From assembly GCF_016714275.1 (NCBI RefSeq), contig NZ_JADJNP010000003.1, positions 62,001 through 126,000 of the forward strand: a stretch of DNA of 64,000 nucleotides, read 5' to 3'. The notes below the pieces were generated by a model. The model worked only from the letters and a program-made list of their open reading frames with translations, was not told the origin of the DNA and ran no database searches. Origin of the DNA: Tessaracoccus sp. (GTDB taxonomy: Bacteria; Actinomycetota; Actinomycetes; Propionibacteriales; Propionibacteriaceae). This document shows, in pieces, positions 52,070 through 59,968 of the stretch (positions within the stretch are counted from its first letter, which is position 1; each line of letters opens with the position of its first letter). The position numbers and the translations under genes are program-made.

Positions 52070-53866
52070 TCAAACACACGAGGGGGTCACCGCCGCGACC
52101 CCTGTCGGAGGTGTCCGCCGCTCGGGACCGGGCGTCCTCGGCGCGGCGGGTGAATCGCACCGCAACGCGATCGCCAACTGACGAAGCCCAGCAGTGCCGG
52201 CGCCGTTCTCGTCTTGCGCGAGGCGCTGCAACCGCTCCACAGCCTTCCCGACCCGTCTCCATGCAGTGCTCCTATGGACGCCCAGCTGCTCGGCCACAGC
52301 ATCCAACGACTGCTCATCCCGGCCACGTTCCCCCAGTCGGGCGGCCACCGCCTCACGCAGCGTGGGCTCGACCAACCCCAAGAGACGCTGGGCCCGGTCC
52401 CGCTCCGTGGCGGCCACCGCCGCCTCCTCCGGTGACGTGGCCACGGAACCAAACACACGCTCCGGCAAGTGCTCCGGCACGCTGTGCTCCCCCACTGTGT
52501 CGGTGGCGTCCTCACGTCTCTTGGCCCAGAGCCTGATCTCATCGACGTACTGGAACCGCGCCATGGCATAGGCGTAGGTTCCCCACGCGGACTTCTGAGG
52601 ATCCCACTTGGCTGCAGCCTCCAGGACCCGCACCATGGCGTTCTGGCGGAAGTCATCACGGTAGACGGAGTGCACCTTCCCGGCCCAGAACGCGACGGTC
52701 GGCATCGCTGCCTCCGCCAATGCGGTCTTGGCGGCCGTCCCGACCTCCACCAAACGGATCAGCTCCTCGTCCGAGGCGTCGCCGGTCGCGCGACGGGCTT
52801 CCGGAACCCCAGCCTGGGCAGCAGCGGCCACCACTCCAGCGTCCCGCAGGCGGGCCAGCTCCTCCAAGGCCTCATGGTCCTTCGGGCCAGCCACATCAAC
52901 CCCCAGCACCACACTCGACCTCGACTCAGGTGACACCCGAGGAACCGACGGCGGGGACAACGGCTCCGACACCACCACCGAATCGGATCGATCCGTCACC
53001 TCGATGCCGTTGGCCGGCGGTGTGGGTGCGGTTGCTTGGAAGGTGGTGGCGACGTCGGTCTTCGGCTCGAGATCCAGAGCTGTTCGGACCAGGTCAGAGG
53101 CTCCATGGAACTCGTGCGGGGTCACCGCCAAAGCTCCGACGAGGTTCGCGCCGAACCCCGTGCGCATCAAGCCGTCCAAGATGTCGTGATCGGGGGCGTC
53201 TCTGAAGACCAGCTGCAGCGCGACCGTTGCGCGGCCTAGGTCGTCCAGCGCTGTGGCGCGCTTGGGGACCATCGTCCGCCAGGTCGTGTAGGCCTCGTCC
53301 CACGCAGCACTACTGGCAGCAACCGACGCCACGAGCCGTTCCTGCCCGACCCCATCCACCAGCTCATGGCCGCGCAACAAGGCGGCACCGCGGCGCAACA
53401 AGGCCTGCTGCGTCCGGGCCACCGTCAACGCCGACTCCGGCGACATGGACGCCGCCTCCCGGCTCACCGCCAGACCCCACCCCCGCAGCGCAGACTCCAC
53501 AGGTCCACGCTGGGTCGCCGGCTCCAGCAACTCGCGCTCCACACCGGCAAGCAGGAGCCGCTCCGGCTGGGTAGCTGATCGCGTCGCGGCCCGCGTGGCC
53601 TGCAACGTCGCCAGCCGCGCCAAACGATGATCGCCCGCACTCACGCGCTCAGCTCCACCCGTGGGCGGGGTGACGTTGAACGGTGGCTGCCAGTCCTCGT
53701 TGGTGAAGCTGAGCAGCGGCGCGAGGCTGGCTGCGCGCCGAACCACCGCGTCCCGGCCAGCCAGGGCCCGGTCGAACTGCGCCATCAGCTCAGCCCAAGC
53801 GCCAGTCGAGATGCCCTCGTGGACCAGCCCGGCCGCGCGGACCGCCGCTTCATGGAGCCCGACCAT
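52070..53866 (-). CDS. Large protein with sigma-factor-like C-terminus
   Basis: 598 residues. Residues 1-280 are alanine-rich helices of no known family. A proline/serine linker follows (280-330). Residues about 380-450 resemble a sigma-70 region 2: DDFRQNAMVRVLEAAAKWDP, then GTYAYAMARFQYVDEIRLWA. Residues about 515-545 hold a region-4-like HTH, DAVAEQLGVHRSTAWRRVGK. Region 3 is replaced by an acidic loop. It could be an unusual sigma factor for the pilus operon, or a sigma-like regulator. It starts 1 bp after the upstream small gene. Confidence 0.75.
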   Translation of the reverse strand: MVGLHEAAVRAAGLVHEGISTGAWAELMAQFDRALAGRDAVVRRAASLAPLLSFTNEDWQPPFNVTPPTGGAERVSAGDHRLARLATLQATRAATRSATQPERLLLAGVERELLEPATQRGPVESALRGWGLAVSREAASMSPESALTVARTQQALLRRGAALLRGHELVDGVGQERLVASVAASSAAWDEAYTTWRTMVPKRATALDDLGRATVALQLVFRDAPDHDILDGLMRTGFGANLVGALAVTPHEFHGASDLVRTALDLEPKTDVATTFQATAPTPPANGIEVTDRSDSVVVSEPLSPPSVPRVSPESRSSVVLGVDVAGPKDHEALEELARLRDAGVVAAAAQAGVPEARRATGDASDEELIRLVEVGTAAKTALAEAAMPTVAFWAGKVHSVYRDDFRQNAMVRVLEAAAKWDPQKSAWGTYAYAMARFQYVDEIRLWAKRREDATDTVGEHSVPEHLPERVFGSVATSPEEAAVAATERDRAQRLLGLVEPTLREAVAARLGERGRDEQSLDAVAEQLGVHRSTAWRRVGKAVERLQRLAQDENGAGTAGLRQLAIALRCDSPAAPRTPGPERRTPPTGVAAVTPSCV

Positions 53867-53867
53867 G

Positions 53868-54161
53868 TCACACGCCCAAGTCGTGGACGAGATCGGAAAC
53901 CAGCATCACCAGTAGGTGGCCGGTCGTCGACAGCTCCGCAGGATCCCACCCCTTGGTGCGCTCAGCGGCCTGCGCGACACACTCCCGCACAGTCGCCGGC
54001 ACCACGATCGACGACTCAGGTTCCCCGGCGGCACCATCAGCCGCCAGCAGCATCCCGGCCGTCAGGTCCAGCAGCAGCCCCTCAAGCGACTCATCATGCG
54101 CCGCGAGATCAGCTGCCTGATCCAGTAGTACGTACACCTCATGGGCATCAGGCATAGACAT
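53868..54161 (-). CDS. Small hypothetical protein at the head of the Tad operon
   Basis: 97 residues from the ATG at 54159-54161, preceded by CGAGGA. Mostly helical and acidic (AHDESLEGLLLDLTAGMLLA). Unrecognised. It is first in the operon, 1 bp ahead of the sigma-like gene, and may form a pair with it. The 12-bp palindrome at 54214-54225 lies 53 bp upstream. Confidence 0.6.
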   Translation of the reverse strand: MSMPDAHEVYVLLDQAADLAAHDESLEGLLLDLTAGMLLAADGAAGEPESSIVVPATVRECVAQAAERTKGWDPAELSTTGHLLVMLVSDLVHDLGV

Positions 54162-54213
54162 GTGTCCTCGTTTCATCGCAGGGCCTGTTGAGACAGGTAT
54201 CGGCGCGAATCGA

Positions 54214-54225
54214 CGAGATATCTCG
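54214..54225. promoter_or_regulatory. Perfect 12-bp palindrome upstream of the Tad operon
   Basis: CGAGATATCTCG is a perfect palindrome in an otherwise gene-free 255-bp gap (54162-54416). Its position before the first gene suggests an operator. The zinc-finger regulator encoded just upstream at 54417-55019 is a candidate binder. Confidence 0.45.
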
Positions 54226-54416
54226 CTATCCACAGGAGGAATGCCCTGCCTCTGGCCTAAGAACCCGGACGGAATCGACCCGCAGCGAAGCAAGCTCCGT
54301 CCGCCCAAATCTGGGGAGGCAGTGCCTAGCAGGGCACGCTGGAACCAGCCGTGATGCTGAGCTACTGAGGCGCGGGCGGATCCAGCGGGTGCGGGGCACC
54401 CTGATGAGTAACGGGC

Positions 54417-55019
54417 CTACCGGCGGGGGAACCGCTCAGACATGTCACTTGGGCTCATGCCGATGACTCGTGCGATGGCGTTCGAGGGCACCCGGTCGCC
54501 CTGGAGTCTCCGCACGAGTTCTGGGAGATCGTCTGGGTCGCAGGTACTGAGCAGCCCCGCTTCTTCAGCGGTCAGGGGTCGACGTTTGGGGACTGGTGGT
54601 TGCTTCGTGGCGTCACGAGCCTCAGCGCAGGGGATGCACCAGCGCCTGTTGCGCTCCACCGGGGTCCCACAGCCGCGGCAGGGGCGCCTTCTATGCCGAC
54701 GCTCGACTCCATCTGGCGGCAGTGCGAGCGAGACACGCTCCAGACCATGCTTGGCGCGGTACTCGGCGATGGACATCCCATGGGCTTTCTTCACGTGCGC
54801 TGGCACGGAAATGAGGCGTTCCCCGCACTCATGGCATGCGACGCCATATGTGTCGATGTCGGCAAGACCGTAGCGACCATGGCCACTGGGATCGCCAGTC
54901 ACCATGTCACTGACCAGGGGTAGCCCGCCACCGGATTCGAATCGCTTCTGATGACGCCAGCAGAGCCGCTCACCCGGCAGCGCGTCATCAGGGCAACGCG
55001 CGCCGATGCAGGTGGTCAT
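54417..55019 (-). CDS. Zinc-finger regulator with MucR/Ros-like domain
   Basis: 200 residues. Three putative zinc sites: Cys4/Cys9/Cys20/His23, a MucR/Ros-like CHECGERLISVPAHVKKAH (Cys62, Cys65, His75, His80) followed by GMSIAEYRAKHGL, and a ribbon Cys114/Cys117/Cys128/Cys131. The end holds an HTH-like NAIARVIGMSPSDMSERF. MucR/Ros proteins bind DNA and shape transcription of surface and mobile genes. It precedes the Tad operon on the same strand. Confidence 0.75.
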   Translation of the reverse strand: MTTCIGARCPDDALPGERLCWRHQKRFESGGGLPLVSDMVTGDPSGHGRYGLADIDTYGVACHECGERLISVPAHVKKAHGMSIAEYRAKHGLERVSLALPPDGVERRHRRRPCRGCGTPVERNRRWCIPCAEARDATKQPPVPKRRPLTAEEAGLLSTCDPDDLPELVRRLQGDRVPSNAIARVIGMSPSDMSERFPRR

Positions 55020-55148
55020 AGGGGCAATCTACCCAGTTGGCCCGTCCACTAAGGGGTTCGCTGATCGAGGAAGCGGCCGTTCTGCATGTTGCGTAAATAC
55101 GCGCTCCACAGCCGCAGAAGGGGTGATTCGTGTGGCCACCGGCCGCAG

Positions 55149-55170
55149 AATTTGTCACCAATTTGTCACC
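55149..55170. repeat. Perfect tandem 11-bp repeats near an att remnant
   Basis: AATTTGTCACC occurs twice in tandem (55149-55159 and 55160-55170), 20 bp before a hairpin and a tRNA 3' fragment. Short tandem 11-mers are typical arm-type sites for tyrosine integrases. Confidence 0.55.
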
Positions 55171-55189
55171 GTTTGGGAGGGAAAAAAGT

Positions 55190-55215
55190 AAAACCCCTAG
55201 TCAACTAGGGGTTTT
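55190..55215. terminator. Hairpin terminator after the tRNA fragment
   Basis: AAAACCCCTAGT (55190-55201) and ACTAGGGGTTTT (55204-55215) form a perfect stem with flanking A and T runs, an efficient bidirectional terminator. Its core CCCTAGTCAA is shared with the stems at 23348, 28599 and 58305. Confidence 0.7.
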
Positions 55216-55217
55216 GT

Positions 55218-55248
55218 TGGTGGGCCTAGCTGGACTTGAACCAACCGG
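55218..55248 (-). pseudogene. tRNA 3' fragment (attachment-site remnant)
   Basis: On the minus strand GGTTCAAGTCCAGC is a normal T-arm (stem GTTGG/CCAGC) followed by TAGGCCCACCA, an acceptor end with encoded CCA. The 5' two thirds of the tRNA are absent. The end resembles tRNA-Ile acceptors, but the identity is uncertain. Such 3' tRNA fragments are left by integrative elements. Confidence 0.6.
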
Positions 55249-55295
55249 GGCCCGACTCCCACACCTGCTTGTGGGGACCATCCGCAATGGCAGCC

Positions 55296-55526
55296 TCAGC
55301 TGGCAAGCGACTTGAGCCCGCCGGCGCTTGCGAGGACGAGCTCATCCAGCTCATCGAGGTCCACCATCACCCGGCGACCCATCCGATACCGGATCAGAGA
55401 TCCATCGCTGAAGCGACGGGTCAGAGTCTTCGGATGAACGCTGATGTACTCCGCCGCCTCTTTCAGAGACGCCCATCGCCGAGCACTGGCGAGACGTGTG
55501 GGGGCCGACCTGGCGTTGCTGCTCAT
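55296..55526 (-). CDS. Excisionase-type HTH protein
   Basis: 76 residues. The AlpA/excisionase HTH is seen in SLKEAAEYISVHPKTLTRRF followed by SLIRYRMGRRVMVDLDELDE. Such proteins help integrases excise elements. It reads toward the tRNA fragment at 55218. Confidence 0.8.
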   Translation of the reverse strand: MSSNARSAPTRLASARRWASLKEAAEYISVHPKTLTRRFSDGSLIRYRMGRRVMVDLDELDELVLASAGGLKSLAS

Positions 55527-55553
55527 TGGTCTTCCTTTCGATCGGTTCTCTCT

Positions 55554-55889
55554 CTAGTTCCTGTGGACTGGGGTGTACGACATCGCCGGTTCTTCAGGGG
55601 AAGCCTCCCCTCCCCAACGCACAACACAAGTGGGACAGCGCACCAATGGGCGGTCCTGGGCGAGGACGGCTAGTCGTCTCTCGAGCGACAGCCTCCCATC
55701 GGGACCCGCTGCGAGTTCGAGATCCTGCCGGTACAGGACGAGGCTGTGTGCGCCACCGCAAAGAGGGCACTCCACACGGAGCCACTGAAGCAGATCCCCG
55801 GCCGCGCGAGTGAGACTCGCTTCAAGAGGGCCGCTATCCCTATGTGCGTGGCTGACCTCAGGTCGGCGCGCTGTGTAGGAGTTCCGCAT
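55554..55889 (-). CDS. Small zinc-ribbon protein
   Basis: 111 residues. Two CxxC pairs, CPLCGG (about 41-46) and CPTC (about 85-88), form a likely zinc site. The rest is not recognised. It lies 27 bp before the excisionase gene on the same strand and is probably part of the element. Confidence 0.55.
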   Translation of the reverse strand: MRNSYTARRPEVSHAHRDSGPLEASLTRAAGDLLQWLRVECPLCGGAHSLVLYRQDLELAAGPDGRLSLERRLAVLAQDRPLVRCPTCVVRWGGEASPEEPAMSYTPVHRN

Positions 55890-56034
55890 GTCTATAGAAC
55901 CCCCACTTGGCCAGCTAACGCGACAACAAGAATTCCGAGTGACGTACGACCAGGCGCCCTAATGTAGTGAGACGACCAGGTCTCAGCCGGACCGGCAGGG
56001 CAAGGCCGGACCGCACAGAAAGGGAGTACGCACC

Positions 56035-56892
56035 ATGCGAACCACATTCAGACTGACCGCGGCCACCGCCGCGCTCGCCCTCGCCTTCACGCTCTCCGCA
56101 TGCTCGGAGAAGGAGGTGGACGCGGGCTACCCGACCACGCCTGCAACGCCCACGGCAACGTCCGCGGAGCCGACCGGCGTGATCAACCAGCCGACCGGGA
56201 CGGGAACGAACACCGCCGAGCCGTCCGAGACGGCCCCGTCGGCGACGACCACCGCCCCGGAAACCTTCCCCATCCTTGACGGCAAGAACGTCAACGTGGA
56301 CGAGAAGGCAGCCGACGAGTTCTCCGCCGCGGAGATCACCGAGGGCACCCTGTGGACGGTCGAAACCGTCAAGAAGCTCCTGGTGGACGAGTCGCGCTCT
56401 CACGAGGCGAACTCGCGCACGAAGGAGTACACGGTCGACGACTTCCGCTACGTCACCCAGTACTCGCACGCCGACGTGGCGAACAAGATCGGGAACTGGG
56501 CCCTGCCGCAGTGGAGGGCCGACAACCCCGACGGCCTCATGTACCTGTACCAGATCACGCTCACCGCGCCGCGTGACAACCTCACCCCGCGTGAGCCGCT
56601 GTTCGTGCCGGTCAAGCTGATCGAGGACGTGGAAGTGTCCGCTGGCCCGCAGACCAGCGACGGTCTGCAGACCCTCGCGGTCACGCTCGTCACGCAGACC
56701 CGTTCCCGGTTCACCGACTCCAACCAGGACGGTGCCCCGGTCACCGGGCCGCTGAAGCGCGACGTGACCTACCACGTCGTCCGCAACCCCGACCGTGAGT
56801 CCGAGCACCCGTGGCTGCTCGCGGACTGGGACGGCACGTTCGAGTTCGGGAACATCGGCATCGACCCGAACCCGGACAAGACCGACGAGTAA
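56035..56892 (+). CDS. Secreted lipoprotein
   Basis: 285 residues. A type II signal peptide ends with the lipobox LSAC (Cys22). A threonine/proline-rich linker (about 28-75) follows, then a soluble domain with FRYVTQYSHADVANKIGNWA and a closing EHPWLLADWDGTFEFGN. The family is unknown. The only plus-strand gene inside the element, so a possible cargo gene. Confidence 0.75.
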   Translation: MRTTFRLTAATAALALAFTLSACSEKEVDAGYPTTPATPTATSAEPTGVINQPTGTGTNTAEPSETAPSATTTAPETFPILDGKNVNVDEKAADEFSAAEITEGTLWTVETVKKLLVDESRSHEANSRTKEYTVDDFRYVTQYSHADVANKIGNWALPQWRADNPDGLMYLYQITLTAPRDNLTPREPLFVPVKLIEDVEVSAGPQTSDGLQTLAVTLVTQTRSRFTDSNQDGAPVTGPLKRDVTYHVVRNPDRESEHPWLLADWDGTFEFGNIGIDPNPDKTDE

Positions 56893-56991
56893 CACCCGCA
56901 CCGCGTCTCCCTACAGCCCCACGCAAGTTTCCGACCGGGACCGTCAAGGGGGGTGTGGCAGCGCAGCAATAGTCCAGGGGGTCTCGCCACG

Positions 56992-58194
56992 TCATGCGAT
57001 GTTTACCTGGAGGCCCTTGAGAGCCTCGTCCTGCTTGGGACCCACGCTCTCGACACGCCGGGGGAAGACTCGGCTGTAAACCTCGAGCGCCATGCGGGAG
57101 TCGCTCCAGCCCAGGAGGAGCATGACTTCGGCAATCGAGTACCCCTCGCCAAACAACCAGGCTGCATACGACGCCCTAAGGTCATGCAAGGTGATGTGGT
57201 CCTCCTTCGGAACTGGGAGGCCCTTTCGCCACAGACGCCGCCGTACAGCCTCCGGTGTCCGAAGCCCCATGTTGGCCAAGGCTCGATTGTGTCGGCGGTC
57301 TGCTTCGGCTGGCCCCATCGGCTTGCCATTCGCCACGGTGAAGACCAGCTCATGAGGGTCCCGTGGATGCACCCGAAGGTGCTCTTGAAGAATGCCTTCG
57401 AGAGTTGAGGACATAGGCAGTGATCGGATCCCTGCCGAGGTCTTTGGAACCTTCAGTCCCACACGGTAGGAGTCGCCCTCCCGTCCGTACTCGACAGCTT
57501 GCCGGACCAGAATCCTCCGCTTCTCGAAATCGAGATCCATCCGTCGCAAGCCCCTCACCTCGCCCGATCTGAGCCCGCCTAACGCCACGGTGGCCAGCAT
57601 GGCGACATGGTGTGGCTCGGCGGCCTCCAGATAGCGGCGTACGTCACCTAGGTCGAAGACGTGACGCTGCTCCATTGGCTTGGTCTTGCGCGGGATGCTC
57701 ACGCCAGTGGCGGGGTTCTTCTCGATCCATCCCCAGTGACTAGCCTTGGTCAGCAGTTCGTTGAACAGTGCCAACGTCGATCGGTCACGCCGCCGCTCGG
57801 CGCCAAGCGGACCCTTGCGCCACTGCCAGACCTCATCGTGAGTGATGGTCTTGATATTGCGCTCAGCCCCCCAGTGGGGGACGATCCGGAGACGCCAATC
57901 CTGCTCGTAAGCCGTCTTCGTTGAGAGAGCCAGAGGGCGGGGGCGCTGCGTCAGGAATCGTTCGTAGACTTCCTGAAGGGTGAGGAGTTGGGGTCGTCTT
58001 GCTTCTACTTCCTCAGGCGAGAGCCACTCCCCACGCTCGATAGCGATCTGCTGGAGTCGCAACCAGTGTTCGGCGTCGCCCTTGTGGGTGAAGGTGATGG
58101 GTGCTGCAACTCTCCGAGCCGAGTCGTGGGGGTGTACGAACGAGGCACGATAGCGCTGGCTGGGCAATCGCTTGACTGATCCGAATCGTCTCAT
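56992..58194 (-). CDS. Tyrosine integrase (intact)
   Basis: 400 residues. N-terminal arm-binding and core-binding regions precede the catalytic domain. The catalytic set is complete: Arg209 (GGLRSGEVRGL), His337 and Arg340 (LHDLRASY), Trp363 (LGWSD) and Tyr373 (EVYSRVF). Close homologue of the pseudogene at 27540-28490. It lies 148 bp from tRNA-Ala, its probable target region. Confidence 0.9.
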   Translation of the reverse strand: MRRFGSVKRLPSQRYRASFVHPHDSARRVAAPITFTHKGDAEHWLRLQQIAIERGEWLSPEEVEARRPQLLTLQEVYERFLTQRPRPLALSTKTAYEQDWRLRIVPHWGAERNIKTITHDEVWQWRKGPLGAERRRDRSTLALFNELLTKASHWGWIEKNPATGVSIPRKTKPMEQRHVFDLGDVRRYLEAAEPHHVAMLATVALGGLRSGEVRGLRRMDLDFEKRRILVRQAVEYGREGDSYRVGLKVPKTSAGIRSLPMSSTLEGILQEHLRVHPRDPHELVFTVANGKPMGPAEADRRHNRALANMGLRTPEAVRRRLWRKGLPVPKEDHITLHDLRASYAAWLFGEGYSIAEVMLLLGWSDSRMALEVYSRVFPRRVESVGPKQDEALKGLQVNIA

Positions 58195-58227
58195 GACGTG
58201 AGTAACCCGGGCAGAATCCGGCTACGG

Positions 58228-58249
58228 CGTTCCACGAACGTTCCATGAA
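58228..58249. repeat. Tandem 11-bp repeats upstream of the integrase
   Basis: CGTTCCACGAA (58228-58238) is followed by CGTTCCATGAA (58239-58249), 10 of 11 matching, 34 bp before the integrase start. The homologous pseudogene has a different tandem 11-mer 32 bp before its start. Likely arm-type sites. Confidence 0.5.
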
Positions 58250-58304
58250 ACGGTCCTTTGGTGTCCCTTTGAGGGCACTCAAGTCCAATGTGAAACAAGC
58301 AAAC

Positions 58305-58332
58305 TCCCTAGTCAAAGGCGTTTGACTAGGGA
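58305..58332. terminator. Hairpin terminator of tRNA-Ala
   Basis: TCCCTAGTCAAA (58305-58316) and TTTGACTAGGGA (58321-58332) form a perfect 12-bp stem with a 4-nt loop, 10 bp past the 3' end of tRNA-Ala on the minus strand. The same stem occurs at 23348 and 28599. Confidence 0.65.
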
Positions 58333-58341
58333 CTTCTGCTG

Positions 58342-58414
58342 TGGAGCATAGGGGACTCGAACCCCTAACTTCCACCTTGCAAAGGTGGCACTCTACCAAT
58401 TGAGTTAATGCCCC
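58342..58414 (-). tRNA. tRNA-Ala (anticodon TGC)
   Basis: 73 nt on the minus strand, starting GGGGCATTAACTC and ending ATGCTCCA, no CCA encoded. The acceptor, D (CTC/GAG), anticodon (CCACC-TTTGCAA-GGTGG, anticodon TGC) and T (AGGGG-TTCGAGT-CCCCT) stems all pair. The integrase gene lies just downstream, so it marks the attachment region. Confidence 0.95.
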
Positions 58415-58627
58415 GAGACGTCGGGAAGTATACGGCAGTCGGCGCGCTGCGCCACTTCGCGGCGGGCGATGTCGTGCGCTTCTGGGCGGTTCGGGCGGGT
58501 GATCGTCGCAGCATCTTGCCCTTGGGGTCTCCCCAAGGGATGGTTCCTTGCTCAATAATGGGGACGTTCGGGGAACGACCGCGCGGCGACGGTGTCGCAG
58601 GCGTCCCGCGAGAGAACAGGAGCCCCG

Positions 58628-58939
58628 ATGGACTACGTGGCAGATATCAAGAAGTACACCGACTCGGTCGACGAGGACGTCGTCGCCGCGATGGAGAAGA
58701 CCTACCGACTGGTGCTGAGCAAGGCCGACTCCGCGGTCGTCGCCTACGGCGATCCGGCCGAGCTCGAGACGCTCAAGAAGAACTTCCTGATCAAGAAGCT
58801 CGGCCTGTCCGACGCCGACGGCCTCGACGACGCCATCGCCGCCGTGGGCGAGAAGATGAAGGGCGTCAGCCGCAAGAACCGCCTGACGGTGTACTACCTG
58901 CTCGCCCAGCAGTTGGGGAAGCTCGACGCGCTGAGATAG
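58628..58939 (+). CDS. DUF2853 family protein
   Basis: 103 residues from the ATG at 58628 after ACAGGAG. The DUF2853 pattern is MDYVADIKKYTDSVDEDVVA, then LIKKLGLSDADGLDDAIAAV and NRLTVYYLLAQQLGKLD. A small helical protein of unknown role. 33 bp before lgt. Confidence 0.8.
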   Translation: MDYVADIKKYTDSVDEDVVAAMEKTYRLVLSKADSAVVAYGDPAELETLKKNFLIKKLGLSDADGLDDAIAAVGEKMKGVSRKNRLTVYYLLAQQLGKLDALR

Positions 58940-58972
58940 GTCCGCATTGGTCGGGCGTGACAAGCTTGGGGC

Positions 58973-59968
58973 GTGACGACCCTGGTGCTGACCTTTCCGG
59001 ACTTCGATCCGGTCGCCATCAACCTGTTCGGGTTGAAGATCCACTGGTACGCCATCATGTACCTGATCGCGTTCGCGCTCGCGTACGTGTTGATGCGCCG
59101 TCGGCTGCGCCACGAGCCCTACCGCTCGATCACCACGCCCGAGCCGTGGACTGCGGTCGACGTCGAGGACATCCTGTTGTCGGCCATCGTCGGCGTGCTG
59201 GTGGGCGGCCGCCTCGGCTACTGCCTCTTCTACAACCCGGCGCACTACTTCGCGAACCCGCTCGACATCATCAGGATCTGGGATGGCGGCATGAGCTTCC
59301 ACGGCGGGGCGATCGGCGTCACGCTGGGCCTCGCCTGGGTGGCGTGGAAGAAGAAGCGCCCGTTCCTGCAGGTCTCCGACTTCCTCGTGCCCGCCGCGCC
59401 CATCGGGCTCGCCGCGGGCCGTTTCGGCAACTTCATCAACGGCGAACTGTGGGGTCGAGAGGCGCCGGCCGACCTGCCCTGGGCCATGATCTTCCCCACA
59501 GGCGGCGACGTCCCGCGCCACCCCTCGCAGCTGTACCAGATGCTGCTGGAGGGCGTCCTACTCTTTGTTCTGCTGTGGCTGTACGCCCGCAAGCCACGGT
59601 TCCGCGGCCAGGCCACGGGATTCTTCCTCGCCGGCTACGGCACCTTCCGGTTCGCCGCGGAGTTCTGGCGCGAGCCCGACGCCAACCTCGGCCTCCTCGG
59701 CATGGGGCTGAGCATGGGCCAGTGGCTGTCGGTACCGATGGTCCTCGCGGGCCTCACGATCTGGATCATCGCCCGAGCGCGCGCTGTGAGCGACGTGGAA
59801 GACGCTGTGGATAACGTCGGGGATAACGACGGCTTGTCGTTGCAGGGCGAAGGGTCGACGACGGAGGCTCAAGTCGGCGCTGACAAGGACCCGGGCCTGA
59901 CCGACGGCGGTTCTGGCGTGGGCAGCGAACCCGATTCCGAGACCGACTCACCCGCTGCGGAAAAGTGA
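58973..59968 (+). CDS. lgt: Prolipoprotein diacylglyceryl transferase
   Basis: 331 residues, GTG start. The seven-helix enzyme shows INLFGLKIHWYAIMYLIAFA, GGRLGYCLFYNPAHYF, WDGGMSFHGGAIGVTLGLAW (HGG motif) and LAAGRFGNFINGELWGREAP with the essential arginine. It attaches diacylglyceryl to lipobox cysteines. The last 60 residues are a disordered acidic tail usual in actinobacteria. One DnaA box lies in the tail. Confidence 0.95.
   Translation: MTTLVLTFPDFDPVAINLFGLKIHWYAIMYLIAFALAYVLMRRRLRHEPYRSITTPEPWTAVDVEDILLSAIVGVLVGGRLGYCLFYNPAHYFANPLDIIRIWDGGMSFHGGAIGVTLGLAWVAWKKKRPFLQVSDFLVPAAPIGLAAGRFGNFINGELWGREAPADLPWAMIFPTGGDVPRHPSQLYQMLLEGVLLFVLLWLYARKPRFRGQATGFFLAGYGTFRFAAEFWREPDANLGLLGMGLSMGQWLSVPMVLAGLTIWIIARARAVSDVEDAVDNVGDNDGLSLQGEGSTTEAQVGADKDPGLTDGGSGVGSEPDSETDSPAAEK

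Larger units (their letters stand above)
55218..58340. mobile_element. Small integrative element next to tRNA-Ala
   Basis: Left boundary: a tRNA 3' fragment with hairpin and tandem repeats. Right boundary: the hairpin beside tRNA-Ala. Between lie an excisionase, a zinc protein, a lipoprotein and an intact tyrosine integrase. Int and Xis at opposite ends, both minus strand, support a 3.1-kb element. No long direct repeat joins the ends, so the boundaries are inferred. Confidence 0.55.
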
